From NCBI GenBank assembly GCA_037833965.1, contig AP031351.1, positions 25,866,501 to 25,930,500 of the forward strand: DNA of 64,000 nt. Reading direction: 5' to 3'. The number at the start of each line of letters is the position of its first letter. Positions within the stretch are counted from its first letter, which is position 1. The notes beneath the pieces were generated by a model. That model ran no database searches. It was not told the DNA's origin and saw only the letters and a list, made by a program, of their open reading frames with translations. Shown here piece by piece: positions 1 through 12,496 of this stretch. Source of the stretch: Marchantia polymorpha subsp. ruderalis (Eukaryota; Streptophyta; Marchantiopsida; Marchantiales; Marchantiaceae). Both the position numbers and the translations under genes were made by a program.

Positions 1-1321
1 CGCAACTATCTACTTCTGCTTCAAGAGTAGCAGCATCGTCCAGCATTTCCGCACAGCACAAGAAGATGAAGACAACATGTCCGCAACCATTCCGACTCAG
101 AACTGAGGTAACATATTTTGTGCGGTTCACGATGAGAGCTCAGGCTTGTCTTTCACACATGCTGTGCATATATCATCGGCGCATCGCAGTCTAAACGAAA
201 TGCTAGAACTGCGTGGGAATTGTTCTTTCGACCCTTACAAACAGTTGTAATATATTTTGGCAGGAAAGAGGAGCTTTGAAGGAAGTTGAGTTTAACAAAA
301 AAATAGAGCTATATTTGTCAGCCAAGGAGAAAATGCAAAACGCTACCTTCCAGTTCACAACCAGCAAGGATGTCCGGGTCAGTTGCACAATGCATTTGGA
401 ACGTCTTTGGTTGTTGCTTGCAAATCCTTCCAATGTTTCTTTGTGACAAGTATTGATCCCAGCGACTGCTTCATGCTGTCCTCTGCATCGATTCCAAGGA
501 GCTAACTTTCTTTCCATGTCTATCCTTTTCCCCCAAATTCCGAAGCAGAGCACGGTGAAGCCTCCAAGAGTACCGTGTAAGGATACAAAAACGTCGGTGA
601 AGCAAGTTCAGCAGCACACTCAGGCCCGAGCAGCGGAACGTGCCCTGTTTAACATGCAGGTGTGCTTTCTACGGTCTCCACCTAGTTTCAGTTCCCTCTT
701 TCACAGTACTCTTAAAGTGTGGTTATTAGTCAGATCTTAAATCTTCTGGAATTTTAAGTAGACCTCTAAATGCTCCTCATTCTCTGTTAGGTGACTGAGA
801 AATCGATTCGGACAGATGAGGAAAGGCAAGAAAAAGAAAAGCGAATGCAGGTGCGAAATATATAACGTAAATCACCGCATCGTTCTGTATCGCCCTCTCG
901 TTCTGATCAAATGCTAGACATAGTTGGATACGTTTGTATGGTCTGCACTCTGGCTTGCCTGCTCAAGTCTTGCGCACTGTTAAATGCAGCAGGATGCAGA
1001 CGAAGAGATCAAAAGAATGAGAAAGCAGATGGTGCCACATGCACAGAAGATGCCCTTTTTCGACAGACCTTTCAAGCCTCACCGGTAAGTGTTTTCAATC
1101 GTTGCTGCTCTTTTCATTGTCGCGACGAGAGTTGTGCAGTTCAGCTTGCTTGGCAGTTTTTTACCTTGCTGAATCGTGTTGGCTTTTATAATGGAGGACT
1201 GAAGCGTCGTCGTGATCTGTCTCCTGCTCCTAGGTCCACGAAGACACTCACAGTACCTAGTTCGCCTAAATTTCACTTGAAGGCAAAGAAGACCTGTGCG
1301 CGTACTGGTACTCAAGAATGA
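1..1321 (+). CDS. TPX2: TPX2-family spindle/microtubule protein, C-terminal part (5' end outside window)
   Basis: This is the 3' part of a split gene entering from the left edge. I read exons 3-107 (open to the edge), 264-377, 549-659, 791-850, 990-1084 and 1234-1321 (TGA at 1319-1321), all with GT-AG introns and matching phases. The encoded tail contains PQPFRLRTEERGALKE, then AERALFNMQVTEKS, a charged helix (EERQEKEKRMQ, EEIKRMRKQMVPHAQ), FFDRPFKPHRSTKTLTVP and PKFHLKAKK. This order matches the C-terminal TPX2 domain of plant TPX2. Such proteins bind microtubules and nucleate spindle microtubules, and full TPX2 activates Aurora kinase. The Aurora- and importin-binding N-terminus lies outside the window, so a shorter TPX2-like/WVD2-like protein is possible. 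The 3' end of the 264-377 exon and the start of the 549-659 exon are the least certain boundaries. Confidence 0.83.
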
Positions 1322-2097
1322 AACGCGTGCTCTTAGCTCTAATTCATAACAACATCAGTATTGACAGATATGACGGGTAATCTGTTGGGGTTTTTTCCGA
1401 GCCTTGAGCTCTCTTGTAACTGAAACAGACTTGTATACACATTTTGTACATAGCATTGCAATCACTGCAGGTAGTAGACCAGATGAGAAAATTTTCTCTC
1501 GAAAATGCGCTGGTTGCACCGTGAGGAGCTGGTAGTTACAATTTTTCCCACAACGAACAAATTGGAGTTGGTTGTCGCATTGTCTTACATGGCTCAGAGG
1601 AGAGATTTAGGAGTTAGATTAGAGCAGACAGCTGTTGAATATGAACAGGCTATGTCGTATTGGACTATACCATGTTCTTACGATTAGTTTGGGTTAATAG
1701 CATCTCCGCCCTGTTGCGTGAGTCCTTGCAAGCTCAGGCTTTCAGATGGGAAAAATAAGAAATTTACTCGCCCTTCTCCTTGGTTTGTAATTCCATGGTG
1801 CAGATCTGAGCTACAAATACTAACACCAACTGAAAAGAACTTGTGCTAGCCCTGTCACTCTCGAAATCAATGCGAAAGCTATCCAGTGGTTGAGATGCGG
1901 AAGCCCTTTTAGCTTTCTTCACAGTTTGGAACGGATTTTTAGTAATACTAGCATCACTAGCAACGTCTTCTCATAAAAGGCTAGAACCAGGCGCCAAAAC
2001 AGCCAAAGAATCGTCCTGCAAAGATGGCAGCGAGGCGGGAGTCACATCGAAGAATCAACGAGCAGTTACCCTCATCTTATGATTCCTCTAAATGTCA

Positions 2098-2162
2098 TGC
2101 CGACAATGCCAAAGAGTGCTCACTTGGCATTGTTGGCACTAGTGCCATGCCTCCGCATGGCA
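2098..2162. repeat. Two adjacent short hairpins
   Basis: TGCCGACAATGCCAA at 2098-2112 pairs with TTGGCATTGTTGGCA at 2124-2138 (15 bp, one non-Watson-Crick position, 11-nt loop). It is followed at once by TGCCATGC/GCATGGCA at 2143-2162 (8-bp perfect stem, 4-nt loop). The role is unknown. They could be the core of a small foldback element or part of a transcript structure. Confidence 0.6.
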
Positions 2163-5100
2163 TGAGGTCCCACGGTTCTCTTCTGCAAAATCAGATTCTG
2201 CACCTTAGAATCTTTGGCAGCCAAACACACGCAAAATGTACAATCCCATGGGTAGAGCAGGGCCTTGGTGTTCCAATAAAGGCCCACACTCCACGAGAGA
2301 AAAATCAGACCCGCCGAACCGCGGTTGTAGGGTAAAGTTCAGACCTCAAAGTGGCATTTGCCACTTTTGCCACCTTTTCGGCACCCAATATTCTTGTGAT
2401 ATTTGTACTGAATTTTTTTGTCACAGTCTTCAAGAGATTGAGCTTATTTCACGAGAGGGTTGTGTCTCCGTTGTGACTAACTTAGAGTCCGCGCTCATGT
2501 TATATCACCCAACACCTAAAGCCATTTTTATCTAACAAGAATTTAGAAGAGTCCATGACGGGTCGCATTATTATCCACCGTGAATATACTCAGAGCTCTA
2601 GTCCTAAATGGGTCCAAGGTTCTTAATCCTAACGATGAGGATATTAGATATCAACTGATAGTGATCACTTTCAAAATCCACTAGTCCTTAATGAGTTCAA
2701 GGATATTAGATTTCAATTGATAGTGACCATCTCCAAAATCCACGAGACCTGAACTGTAGTACTATTCAAAACCTGTCATCAATCCTAGTACGGGAGAGAA
2801 ACTAGGTTTCATAACCAAAATATTTTGGCATTAGTGTTAAAAATCTTAGCGGTATATGTAATACTTTTTTATTCCAAAAATTAAAATCGTCAGTTATCAT
2901 GCTTTACTTCGATTTCTGTACACAATGGGATCTAGGGATTCTCTTTCCAGTCACTTATAGCATACTTAACGCAATGCGGTGCAATGTTTGCTTGGTTGAG
3001 AGAATGACATTCTTTGTAAAGCCGAATTAAGTCTAAGCCCAAAATTGCAACCAAAGAGTGCTGGTACGAGAGAGTTTAATTGTGGCATCGGCTCAATATA
3101 GATTGTGACAAAGGTGGCATTCAATAATAAAGTGCCACTTTTAATGAGTTCTGGTCTAGATCGAACAAGGAAAGGTGCCCACGATGGCTACGTATCAAGG
3201 ACTTCTGGGAATTGGAAATGTCCTTCCGGTCATGTAAATTGCGCATTGGACAAATTTCCAGAGGAGGAAGAACGGAAGTCAACCACGTACCAGAAGAGCA
3301 GAGCTGAAGCTCGTATGCACACACCTGGACCTAAAGTGAAGACCATGATTGCCTTGTGCGAATGGATTCATGTGGAAGGAGCGATCAAAACACATGTTAT
3401 GTTGATTTGAATATGTTTTCAGTTCGCTTACGTGCTGTTCGGCGGCCCATGCCTTCGCTTTGTGCGGGACTTTCGAGTGAAAGGGCTACAAATTGGATGC
3501 GTCCAGAACAATCAATCAATCAATCTCCAATCAGTCAACCTTTGCTCTGCTTGTGCGTGCATGGCTAGGTTCTAAAGCAAACATGTACATGAACCTATTC
3601 TATGCAGATGGACAGAATGTGGCCTCTCGGCAGAAGGAAAATCGGCTCGAGTCGGGCCTACCATCGAAAAACAACAATGGGCCCATGTTTGCAAACTCGA
3701 ACATTGTTGTTGGTTGGAATTCGAGAACACGTGACAGACAGCTTATCCTAAGCTGCCGTCGATAGCGCTAATTTGGTGGAGCCTCCAGCTATACAGTGAA
3801 AAATGTCGGGGTTCATCTGATGCTCAAACCACTTCATAGCAATTTCACCTCGTAGCATGTTGAATGAAACTTGCACGCTTCAACACTACAACCTGTGCAC
3901 AATAATGCATCCTTCTGGGGGCATGATTCGAGGGAAGTAGGCCTTTCGAGATGCGACTTTCCGACCAGCCGATCCCGAACAATGGCCATAGTGCAAAGGA
4001 ATATCTCTTTTACGATTTGGTGACAGCCCTCAGCACAATTCTCGTGGATCACAAACAGTGAAGAACACAAACGCTGAAGCATCTCGCCTTGAAACACGTG
4101 ACACTGCCACTCACCTGTCCATGTTTGTATTGTATATTGTATTCTTTTCTATTGAGGTTCAGAATGTTTGACCATCGATATTATTGTTGCTTTGTTTGTC
4201 TACTTGCACGGACTGGGACCCGAATGCATCGATCCATCGTCCGTCTTGCAATTGTCAACTGGCAGCTTGAGAAGAGAACCATAATTTGTTATCTCTTGTC
4301 GTTGAACACGAAGAGTTGGACCACCAAATAAGTTCCACCATATATCCTCAGGTTCACGGTTACCTCTAGCGTGTTTCGTACTGCTGTGGACAGTAGATTT
4401 TCTGTGAGAGCCGCTAGTTATCACTCAATTTATGTTAATTATCTTTCACTACTCGAGGCTTCAACTCGCTGTCTCCTACCATATGTGCTCTGCTGCCTCT
4501 TCGCCTCAACTTGAAATCCATCAAATGTGATGCCCTCCGATGGGATTTATTAAACTTCAGGAGGATGAGATGGACGAACTCTCCCCGAATTTTCGAAAGT
4601 TTATCGAAAGCATTATTGTTTCCCTCCGACCAAGCACAGACCTCTAAAGGAACTCTGGGTGCTTCAGGAGTCGGTAGGGTGAGGGATACTTCGAGGGATA
4701 ACTAGCTGCTCTCTCTCTCTCTTTTTATCTGAGTACGTCCACATATGTATATTTCTTGTATTTACATGAATAGTCAAATTCTCGCGTAACACATAATATT
4801 ATGCGTAAATGGGACATGATTTCCAAGATACCAGTGAACCAGTGGTAAAATAATCACCAAAATCTCTTATTAATAAGTTTATATCATCTCGTCAGTAGAT
4901 GTATGTGAACTTATTTTTTTACTATTTCACAAGCAGCAAGTAATAGAATTTTAAATTCATGAGCGTATGCTTAAAATTGTTGATGCTACTATTTATTTAT
5001 TTTATTATGTTTTCACCCATATTTCAAAGAATAAAGGTGAAGACAATCACCCCTAGAGTGAAAAACACTACTCGATTACAGTTTCAGATGGTCATTCACA

Positions 5101-5287
5101 TCACTCTCCTCCGTATTAGACAAACAAACAGGTGAGAAATTTAAGATTTCCCGTTAGTGACAAGAATGAATTAACAGTGTCAGGACTACTGCTGCCTTCG
5201 ATAATGATGAAATTGGAACTCTGCTTTTATAGTAAAAAGAGAGTAGAACTCACTTTTAATGGTGTGAAGTTACATTGTGCAAAGAAT

Positions 5288-5320
5288 TTTGATTCCACCA
5301 AGTGGGCTGGTGGAATCAAA
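5288..5320. repeat. Perfect 13-bp hairpin
   Basis: TTTGATTCCACCA (5288-5300) is followed after 7 nt by its exact reverse complement (5308-5320). It lies in non-coding A+T-rich DNA and I see no associated gene. Confidence 0.6.
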
Positions 5321-6400
5321 TGTTACGTAATTGGAACCTGATTTTAATCAACATCATGAATATTTCCGATGACAGACCGATATTTTTGACTGCTCTTATG
5401 TAATCTAAACATTGCATCACTTTATAAGTGAGCGCAAGAACTTGGGCACATTACAAAGACGATATGCAACTCCTTGCACCGTACAGAAGTTGTTTCCATA
5501 ATTATAAGAGGGCAAACCCTTGTGGATCTTTTGTTGTGACAATGTTAGAAGTGAAAGAAAGTTTACAGCTGGATAGAAAGTCAGCGAAGTCACACCTGAT
5601 TTTTATATACATTAATACATTTCTTCGCAGTATGACCTCTCAGACAGTATTTGATGGGGATTGGATTCGATGCAACATGCTCACTTGCGAATGAAGTCAA
5701 AATGTGCACCGAGTTGATTTGACAATTGTCCTTTTAGAGTTACTACACACTCGATGTCGTTTGTGCCTCAGAGAATAGACTTGAAGTGCGGTGGGAGCGA
5801 TAGTATATACTCTCATTTGTCTTGTTGATATGTATTGAAATTAAATCTATGGTAACTGCCTACTGCTAGTTCTGCCATTGGTCACACAACTTCACACAAA
5901 TCAGTGACGCGTACATCGATGCAAGTATATGATTTGGAGAAAATATATGGCTAATCTGCACTCGCATGAGAGATATTTTTTTCTTGGTTTCAACGACTCG
6001 ATTTTAATTTTTTTTTCCTGTTTACATGTATCTTATGTTCACATATAATTTTTATTCTCCAAAACATATTCTCACATATTTATTTTCCTTCAATTTTAAA
6101 CAATATAACTTCAACTCAAAAGTTACAATGCTCTATTAAAATATCTTTGAAGTATTCTCACAGATTTATCTAGTATTTAAGTCTCAGTAAAAAACATCCA
6201 AACATATAACAAATTCCCTATGTTTTCTAATCATAACAATAAAATCATGCAACTCAAGTATAAAACCATACCTAAGTTTTCAAGTGTTTAAAATTTTTAT
6301 CAATCAGATTCTAATAGAATTGACACAAGTCATGAATTGTAAATGTAATGATATAGATTCTCTGAAAGTGGCGAAAACTATAGTTTCTAATCTTATATAG

Positions 6401-9328
6401 TTAGAACAACTATTTGCCCAATCACTGATCCAGATTGGGGTGTCTCCTGTGGACACAAGAGCAGGGTCACCATCAAGTTCAGCCGACGTGTCAGCGTCGG
6501 GCCAGAGGTCCAGTCGCGCGACGTGGTCTCTCTTCTTAGCAATCGCAGCGGAAATTGCCGCGCCTTCTCTTGTGATGGATCAGGATGAGAAGCACGATCC
6601 GGGTCCACGTGAGCAGAGTATGTGATCGGTCGTCGACGTGGTAGAGTCCCCAGTGCTGCAGTGAGTTCGCCGTCGATGTATACCTCGCGACCTTCGATAC
6701 GATGCAGCACCAGTCAAACCTACGAATTATCGTCCATCGTATTAAACCGTAACGCAAAGTAACCACGTACCACAAGGCCAAGAGCCCAACCGAAGGCAAG
6801 AATATCGAGATAATAAAAGAGAAATGAAATACAAAAGGAAAATCGGCTGGACCTCCATCGCGTCTGTATCTAACGTACATGATATTATACGCCCCGTCGT
6901 ATTTTCGCAGAATGAATGTCTTCGAGGCTGCAACACCCCAATCGGGTTACGAGGGAGGTCCCGGACTTACCTCGGGAAGGGAATCCCGGCTCCGAGGGTT
7001 CGACTTTAGGCGGACAGTAACGTAGTTGGTTTTACAGAGGTGGATTCGTGTTACGAGGTTGATAGGGAGACGACAGCGTAATAGCGCTGGGGAGGTGTCG
7101 TAAGGTAGACAAATGGTGGCGTCAGAGGAGTTCAATGGAGGGAGGGACACAGAAAGACGGTCGAGGGGCAACCACCGCGAACATTCGCGCGGCCACCACC
7201 ACAAGCAATCGAGCGAGGGATCGAGGGAGCGAGCGAGTCCTCGTCTTCGTCCTCGTCCTCTTCTGCTTCGCCTCGCGCTTCATCATCGTTCGCTCCAGTT
7301 GTAAAGGGTGGTCATTAAAGTATGCCATCGCAGCATTATTGCGGCCAGCCTGTGCGCCCACCCTCGCCTCCACAATTAGCCAAACAGCCGGCCATGTTTC
7401 TTACGTTTCTTAGCCCGGCTTTCTCATTTCCCCTCTCGACCATGGTGGCGAGTTCTAGCTATGTGAGCAGAAGTTACCATTGTGATTTTTTTTTTGGGGG
7501 CATCACTACCAGAGCATAAAGATAGAACAGTATGATTTTTAAAGTCATTTGTTAGTTCGATCGAGCAGTTTGAAGTTAGGGTGCTGCTGTAATTGGGTGT
7601 CACCCAGGTTGGCGATACCTTCATGCGACGGAGCTCTTTTGTTCCATCCCCCTTGCACACAAAAGTCGACCAAAGGCCGGATCCAAGTTGGTGGCGAGTT
7701 CTAGCTATTTGAGCAGAAGTTACCATTGTGATTTTTCTTGGGATCGAAACGCGAACATAAAGATAGATCACGGATGATTTTTGAAGTCAATTTCAAGTTC
7801 GATCGAGCAGTTTGAAGTTAGGGTGCTGTAATTGGGTGGCACCCTCGTTGGCGATGTGGGGACGGTCTAAAGATCAAGATGGTTGTTGGGTCGTCTAATG
7901 GACTTCCTTTGTAAAACAGTGTGGAGATATGGAGATAACCCGATAGGCGTGGTGGGCAGAAAAGAAGAGTAGAATAATAAAGAGGCTGCGGGACATAAAA
8001 TGGAGAATAGAATTAGAATGATCTTTCCCGACAAAGGAAGGATCGTGCGGGACGGAAGGGAGGGCAGTTCGCATGAAGTAATATCATAATCGCTTCGATC
8101 GAGACATCTTCGCTTTGCCATGGCGTCGAAACCTACCGCAATCTGACAGCTGGACGGACGAACGACGACGAGAATGGCACCCGAATAGCCAGCGGCAGCC
8201 GAGCCGCGTAGCAGCAGGAGGAGGACGGTACACCGGACGGAAAGAGGAGCTGGTCCCCACAGCCGGAAGATTCCGGGCCCAAGGGAGGCGAGCCCAGCCC
8301 ACAGAAGGGAGGCGGACGAGGAGAGGTCTTGCGAGGCAAAGGGTGCGCTCCTGTACAATCAGTGAGTGCGAGCATGCAAAGCGTTGAAACTGACAGCGAC
8401 TTTTGTTGGTGCACCGTAATTTTCTGCCGCGGCTTTTTCTTTGGTCTCATGACTTTTAAGCTACTACAGTTTAGCTGATGATGGTAGAGCTGTGGGATCT
8501 TGGAGGCGAGTGTAGGCGTGGTGGTGGTAACACTTCCAGCGTAACTTGGTTTTTACTTCATCCGAGTGAGCAATGAAGGCCTGCGATTGGCTCGCGGTGT
8601 CTGCGGTGGTGAGTGGGGTGCGGTGTTCTCGTCTTCCCTGCCATCTACTGATGCCTCTGCGTTTACTTACTTACTGTCGGACTGCCGATGCAGAATGCAA
8701 CGCCCTTCTTCTAGGCCCTCTCGGACTCGCAATGTCTTTCTCGTGAGGAGCAGTCGAAAGGTGCTCTCTCAAGGAAGCAAGAGCAGCTCCTCGGAGCCCG
8801 TCGCACAGAGCGAGGCAGGTGCGAATTCCGCAGCGGAGACAGCAAGTTCTGGTCAGTAGTTCATTAGCCTCACTCGATTCTTCTGTTTCTCGGCCTCGTA
8901 AGTCCATTGCAGACTGTAGGAGTGAAGTGGGCTCTGTAACGAGCCACTGCTGGTGAGAGCATCTCGCGGATCCCATTGTAGGCTGGTGTGACTGCCACTG
9001 TCCGAATCGTGCTGTTGGCTAAGGAGTGTTTGAATTCTGCATTCTAACGCGATTTTGGCGTTGTCGACCGTTTGCTGTCCAACCTGCAGCCTGACGAAAT
9101 CAACGCCTTGAAAACCGAATACTGTCGAGAGTCGATGATGAGACACGACAGATATTGGCACAGAGTGTGATCCTCCGTGCGGCCATTCCTTTCACCAGCA
9201 TGCGATACCTCGCCATCGCTCAGCATCGGGAGATAGTGCTCTTGACTCGACTCCGGTGTTAGATACAAGCTGGCCTCTTCTTCTCTTATCGGTTAAGCCA
9301 ACAGGCGGAGACCGAGGCAGGCTCCAAC
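6401..9328. other. Upstream region of the cellulase gene; no supported ORF
   Basis: This stretch is more GC-rich than the DNA before it and has overlapping open frames on both strands, none with a recognisable domain. It holds a 246-bp-period duplication (listed separately) and CGAG/CCTCGT-type simple repeats near 7,205-7,262. The last several hundred bases probably form the promoter and 5' UTR of the KORRIGAN-like gene, possibly with a leader intron. I cannot place the transcription start. Confidence 0.45.
7444..7857. repeat. Direct duplication, period about 246 bp
   Basis: A segment starting GGTGGCGAGTTCTAGCTAT at 7444 recurs at 7690. The shared blocks include GAGCAGAAGTTACCATTGTG, a GAACATAAAGATAGA block, GTTCGATCGAGCAGTTTG and a GGTTGGCGAT-like end near 7,612 and 7,852. 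The copies differ by small indels and substitutions, so the duplication is not very recent. Confidence 0.8.
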
Positions 9329-12300
9329 ATGTATAACAAGTGGGGAGGATCAGTGGTTCAGGTAGATGGCACCGTTTCTGATGATGACATTCGAAGTAAC
9401 GCGGACATGGACAGGGCTTCAGTTAAAAGCTTGGAAGAAACGCAACAAAGCTGGCTACTTGGAGCTGGGGAGCCAAAGAAGAAGAAAGGGATCGATTTGG
9501 GATGCATGATCATCAGTCGCAGAGCTTGTTGCGTGCTAGTGTGTTTGTTTGTGTTCTGTGGTTTCGTGGCTGGTCTCACTGTCCTTCTCGTCAAGACGTT
9601 ACCGAAGAAGGACAACCATGGACCTGTCGCCGATAACTACACCCAGGCGCTACATCTAGCTCTCCGGTTCTTCAATGCTCAAAAATGTAAGTTGGCATCA
9701 AAAATGTAAGTTGGCATGAACTTTCCATTCGTGTTGGCCGAGTTCAGTTTATGTGGGGGATGGAGGGGCAAGGTTTCCGTTTGACATTCCTGGCGGACGC
9801 ATCGTCCTTACGATCGTTACCTTCAGGCGCTTGATACCTGGCGGACGCATCGTCCTTACGATCATTACCTTCAGGCGTTTGATGGTGCGCACAGCCTCCG
9901 AAACGGCTTGAAGGCTATATACTGGGGTCGTGAATGTTGTCTACAATACTTTCGTCTGTACTTGTTATTCCTGAAGTTGAGCATGTTGTATGTGTTGTGG
10001 AACCAACGATTATATCAGAGTCATCTTCACCCACGATTAGTTTGAGGTCAAGTGGATCCTACCCAGAGTATTGTGAGCCTTCCGCTTTGAAAGGATAGCC
10101 AACACTGCCGGCCCTGAGACTGATAGCACTTTGCTCAGACCGTCCATGTTATTCTTTGTGGAGGGGCAAACGTCATTTTCCATGCTAGGAGGTTCCACAT
10201 TGACACTCGTCTGTTCACCCCTCTTACTAAGTGGTTCTGTCTTTTATTCCTTTCAGCCGGGAAATTACCGAAATCTAACAACATATCTTGGAGAGGCGAT
10301 TCCGGCTTGAAAGATGGCCAAGGACAGATTATCGGCCCAGGGCAAAAGCGCGATCTGTCAGGAGGATACTACGACGCCGGCGATAACATCAAGTTCACCT
10401 ATCCGACGGCGTACACCTTGACAGTGCTCAGCTGGAGTGTTATAGAATACCGTGCAAAGTACCAGGCTATCAAGGAATATGACCACGTAAGGGAACTCAT
10501 CAAATGGGGCACAGACTACCTTTTCAAGACATTCAATTACACTGTGAACACCACCGACGTTGAATACATATTCGCCCAGGTACACAGTTCTCCAGTGCCC
10601 TCGCGAATTGGCCGTCTACTGCTTCTTGTTTGAGCTCAAGGAGCAGAACGTATCTTCGGAGGCTTTTTGCGTATACGTTGTGCAAGCCAGTCTCAGGCTG
10701 CTAGAGTGTGTAACGTCCATAACTTCGTGTCTGTAATCCTTTGAAGTCGCTGTAGATCTCCTATTTCACTAGTCATAGAATCTTACTCAATCTTGTCATG
10801 TGAAGGTGGGCACTGGTGGTTCAAATGGCACTGCACAACAACCAAATGATCACTACTGTTGGGAGAGACCGGAAACCATGGACTATCCACGACCTGCATA
10901 CGCCGTAGACAGGGGATCTGATCTGGGTGCAGAAATGGCAGCCGCTATGGCAGCTGCCTCCATAGTTTTCAGGGATGACCAAGCTTATTCGGAAAAGCTT
11001 GTTGCAGCTTCTAGGAATCTTTTGAAGTTTGCTGAAGACAATGGCAAGCGAGGACGTTATGTTAAATCACTTCCAGATCAGGCCGCACTGTACAACACGT
11101 CAGCATATTACGATGATTTCTTGTGGGCTGGATCATGGGTGTACTTTGCCACTGGGAATTGGACGTATCTCACGCGAGTAACGAACGCAGAGCTTGCCAG
11201 AAACGCTGGTGCAGACGGTGGAGGACCGTTCTATGGAGTTTTCAGCTGGGACAGCAAACTTCTCGGTGCTCAGGTGAATTTCTATGATAGTTGACACTGG
11301 GTGCCTGTTAACTGCTCTTATGCGTTTCGTGGCTGGGCTGTCTTCTCGTTTCTGACAAAATTCTCATTTCATTTCAGCTGCTCATGACTCGACTGCGTCT
11401 CATGCACACTCCGCCATACCCCTATGAGGATCTGCTGAAGCAGTACAACAACCAAACCAACTACGTCATGTGTTCCTACTTACCGATGTATAAGAAATTC
11501 AAGAGAACGCCAGGTGAAATTAGAGCTCTTGCGCGTTAAGTTGAGTGGTTTTCTCGAGTGTCTTCATTGTGAATTATTCAGTTCCCTGTCATATCTGACC
11601 TCATTATTAGCTGTGGCTACTTAATGGTGTTGCCGTTGACATAAACAGTCAAAATGGTGTCCTAGTGCCGCACGATGAACTTCAGCTGGTAGCTGCTGTA
11701 GGCTGGATAAGTCGGATGTACGCTAAATACCCTATTGTTGTCGAACTTTCGTGTGACAGGTGGTTTGACTTTATTCAACAATGGAAAGCCCGCGCCCCTC
11801 CAGTACACGGCGAACGCTGCATTCTTAGCTGCATTGTATGCTGACTACATGACCACTGCCGACATACCCGGATGGCCATGTGATACTCGATGGATCGAAT
11901 CTGAGGCCTTGCGGAATTTCTCGCGATCACAGGTTGGAGAAAGCATAGTCTTGTGCCTAGCTTTTTCACTTTCTCTCTTAGTCCGTGTTAAGCTCTAGCG
12001 TCTGCGAGTCGTTTCTATGTACTCAGATCTTTGTCGCACCTGGTACCCACCAAGATGTTTCTCTGACATGCCCTCGACACCTTGCTCGCAGATTGACTAC
12101 ATCTTGGGAAACAACCCTGCTCGAATGAGCTACGTGGTTGGATTTGGCACGAGGTATCCTACACAAGTACACCACAGAGCTGCGTCCATCCCTCTGGATA
12201 AGAATAAGTACACTTGCAAAGGTGGTTATAAGTTCAGGGATTCGAAAAGCCCCAACAAGTACGTTATCAATGGAGCTATGGTGGGAGGTCCAAACAAGAA

Positions 12301-12496
12301 TGACAAGTTTTATGACCTGCGAAACAATTATACTTACACGGAACCCACGATTTCTGGAAACGCGGGTTTGGTAGGGGCACTTGTCGCCTTGTCAGAGGCC
12401 ATACCAGACAGTGGTGTGGATAGAAATAGCCTCTTCACCAATCTTCCTCCCATGTATATTCCCTCTCCTCCCCCTCCTGCACCATACTTCCCGTAA
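9329..12496 (+). CDS. KOR: KORRIGAN-type membrane-anchored endo-1,4-beta-glucanase (GH9)
   Basis: Exons 9329-9686, 10257-10579, 10806-11273, 11378-11513, 11760-11932 and 12092-12496 join in frame to 620 codons plus TAA, the usual KORRIGAN length (about 620 aa). The protein is a type II membrane protein: an N-terminal cytosolic tail with the conserved QQSWLLG, a basic KKKK stretch, one membrane segment at about residues 67-88, then the GH9 domain. The domain shows GGYYDAGDNIKF with the catalytic DAGD, GFGTRYPTQVHHR (GH9 signature 1) and FYDLRNNYTYTEPTISGNAG (signature 2 with the catalytic Glu), plus several N-glycosylation sequons. The C-terminus is proline-rich (PSPPPPAPYFP), as in KORRIGAN. 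Family members act with cellulose synthase at the plasma membrane and Golgi. The start ATG gives MYNKWGG, which resembles the known N-termini. The first donor site is tandemly duplicated (see findings). Confidence 0.95.
9680..9717 (+). repeat. 19-bp tandem duplication carrying the exon-1 donor site of the cellulase gene
   Basis: The 19-mer CAAAAATGTAAGTTGGCAT occurs twice in succession (9680-9698, 9699-9717), so two identical TGTAAGT donor sites lie 19 nt apart. Only the first keeps the reading frame into exon 2 (9686 to 10257, giving Gln-Lys-Ser-Gly-Lys). Use of the second adds 19 nt and shifts the frame. Confidence 0.9.
9789..9884 (+). repeat. 48-bp tandem duplication in intron 1 of the cellulase gene
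   Basis: CCTGGCGGACGCATCGTCC begins at 9789 and again at 9837. The two 48-bp units differ at only about two positions. Both lie inside the intron at 9687-10256 and do not affect coding. Confidence 0.85.

Larger units (their letters stand above)
1322..6400. other. Intergenic region without a recognisable gene
   Basis: Only short open frames without family motifs occur between the TPX2-like gene and position 6,400. I see small hairpins at 2,098-2,162 and 5,288-5,320 (listed separately), a CAAT-type simple repeat near 3,507-3,530, and A+T-rich DNA from about 5,950 to 6,400. The first few hundred bases probably include the 3' UTR of the TPX2-like gene. I recognise no RNA gene. Confidence 0.5.

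Noticed and set aside
6393-7373. A dense set of overlapping frames of 60-115 codons
   Set aside because: Both strands and all frames are equally open, and none has a motif or consistent splice pattern.
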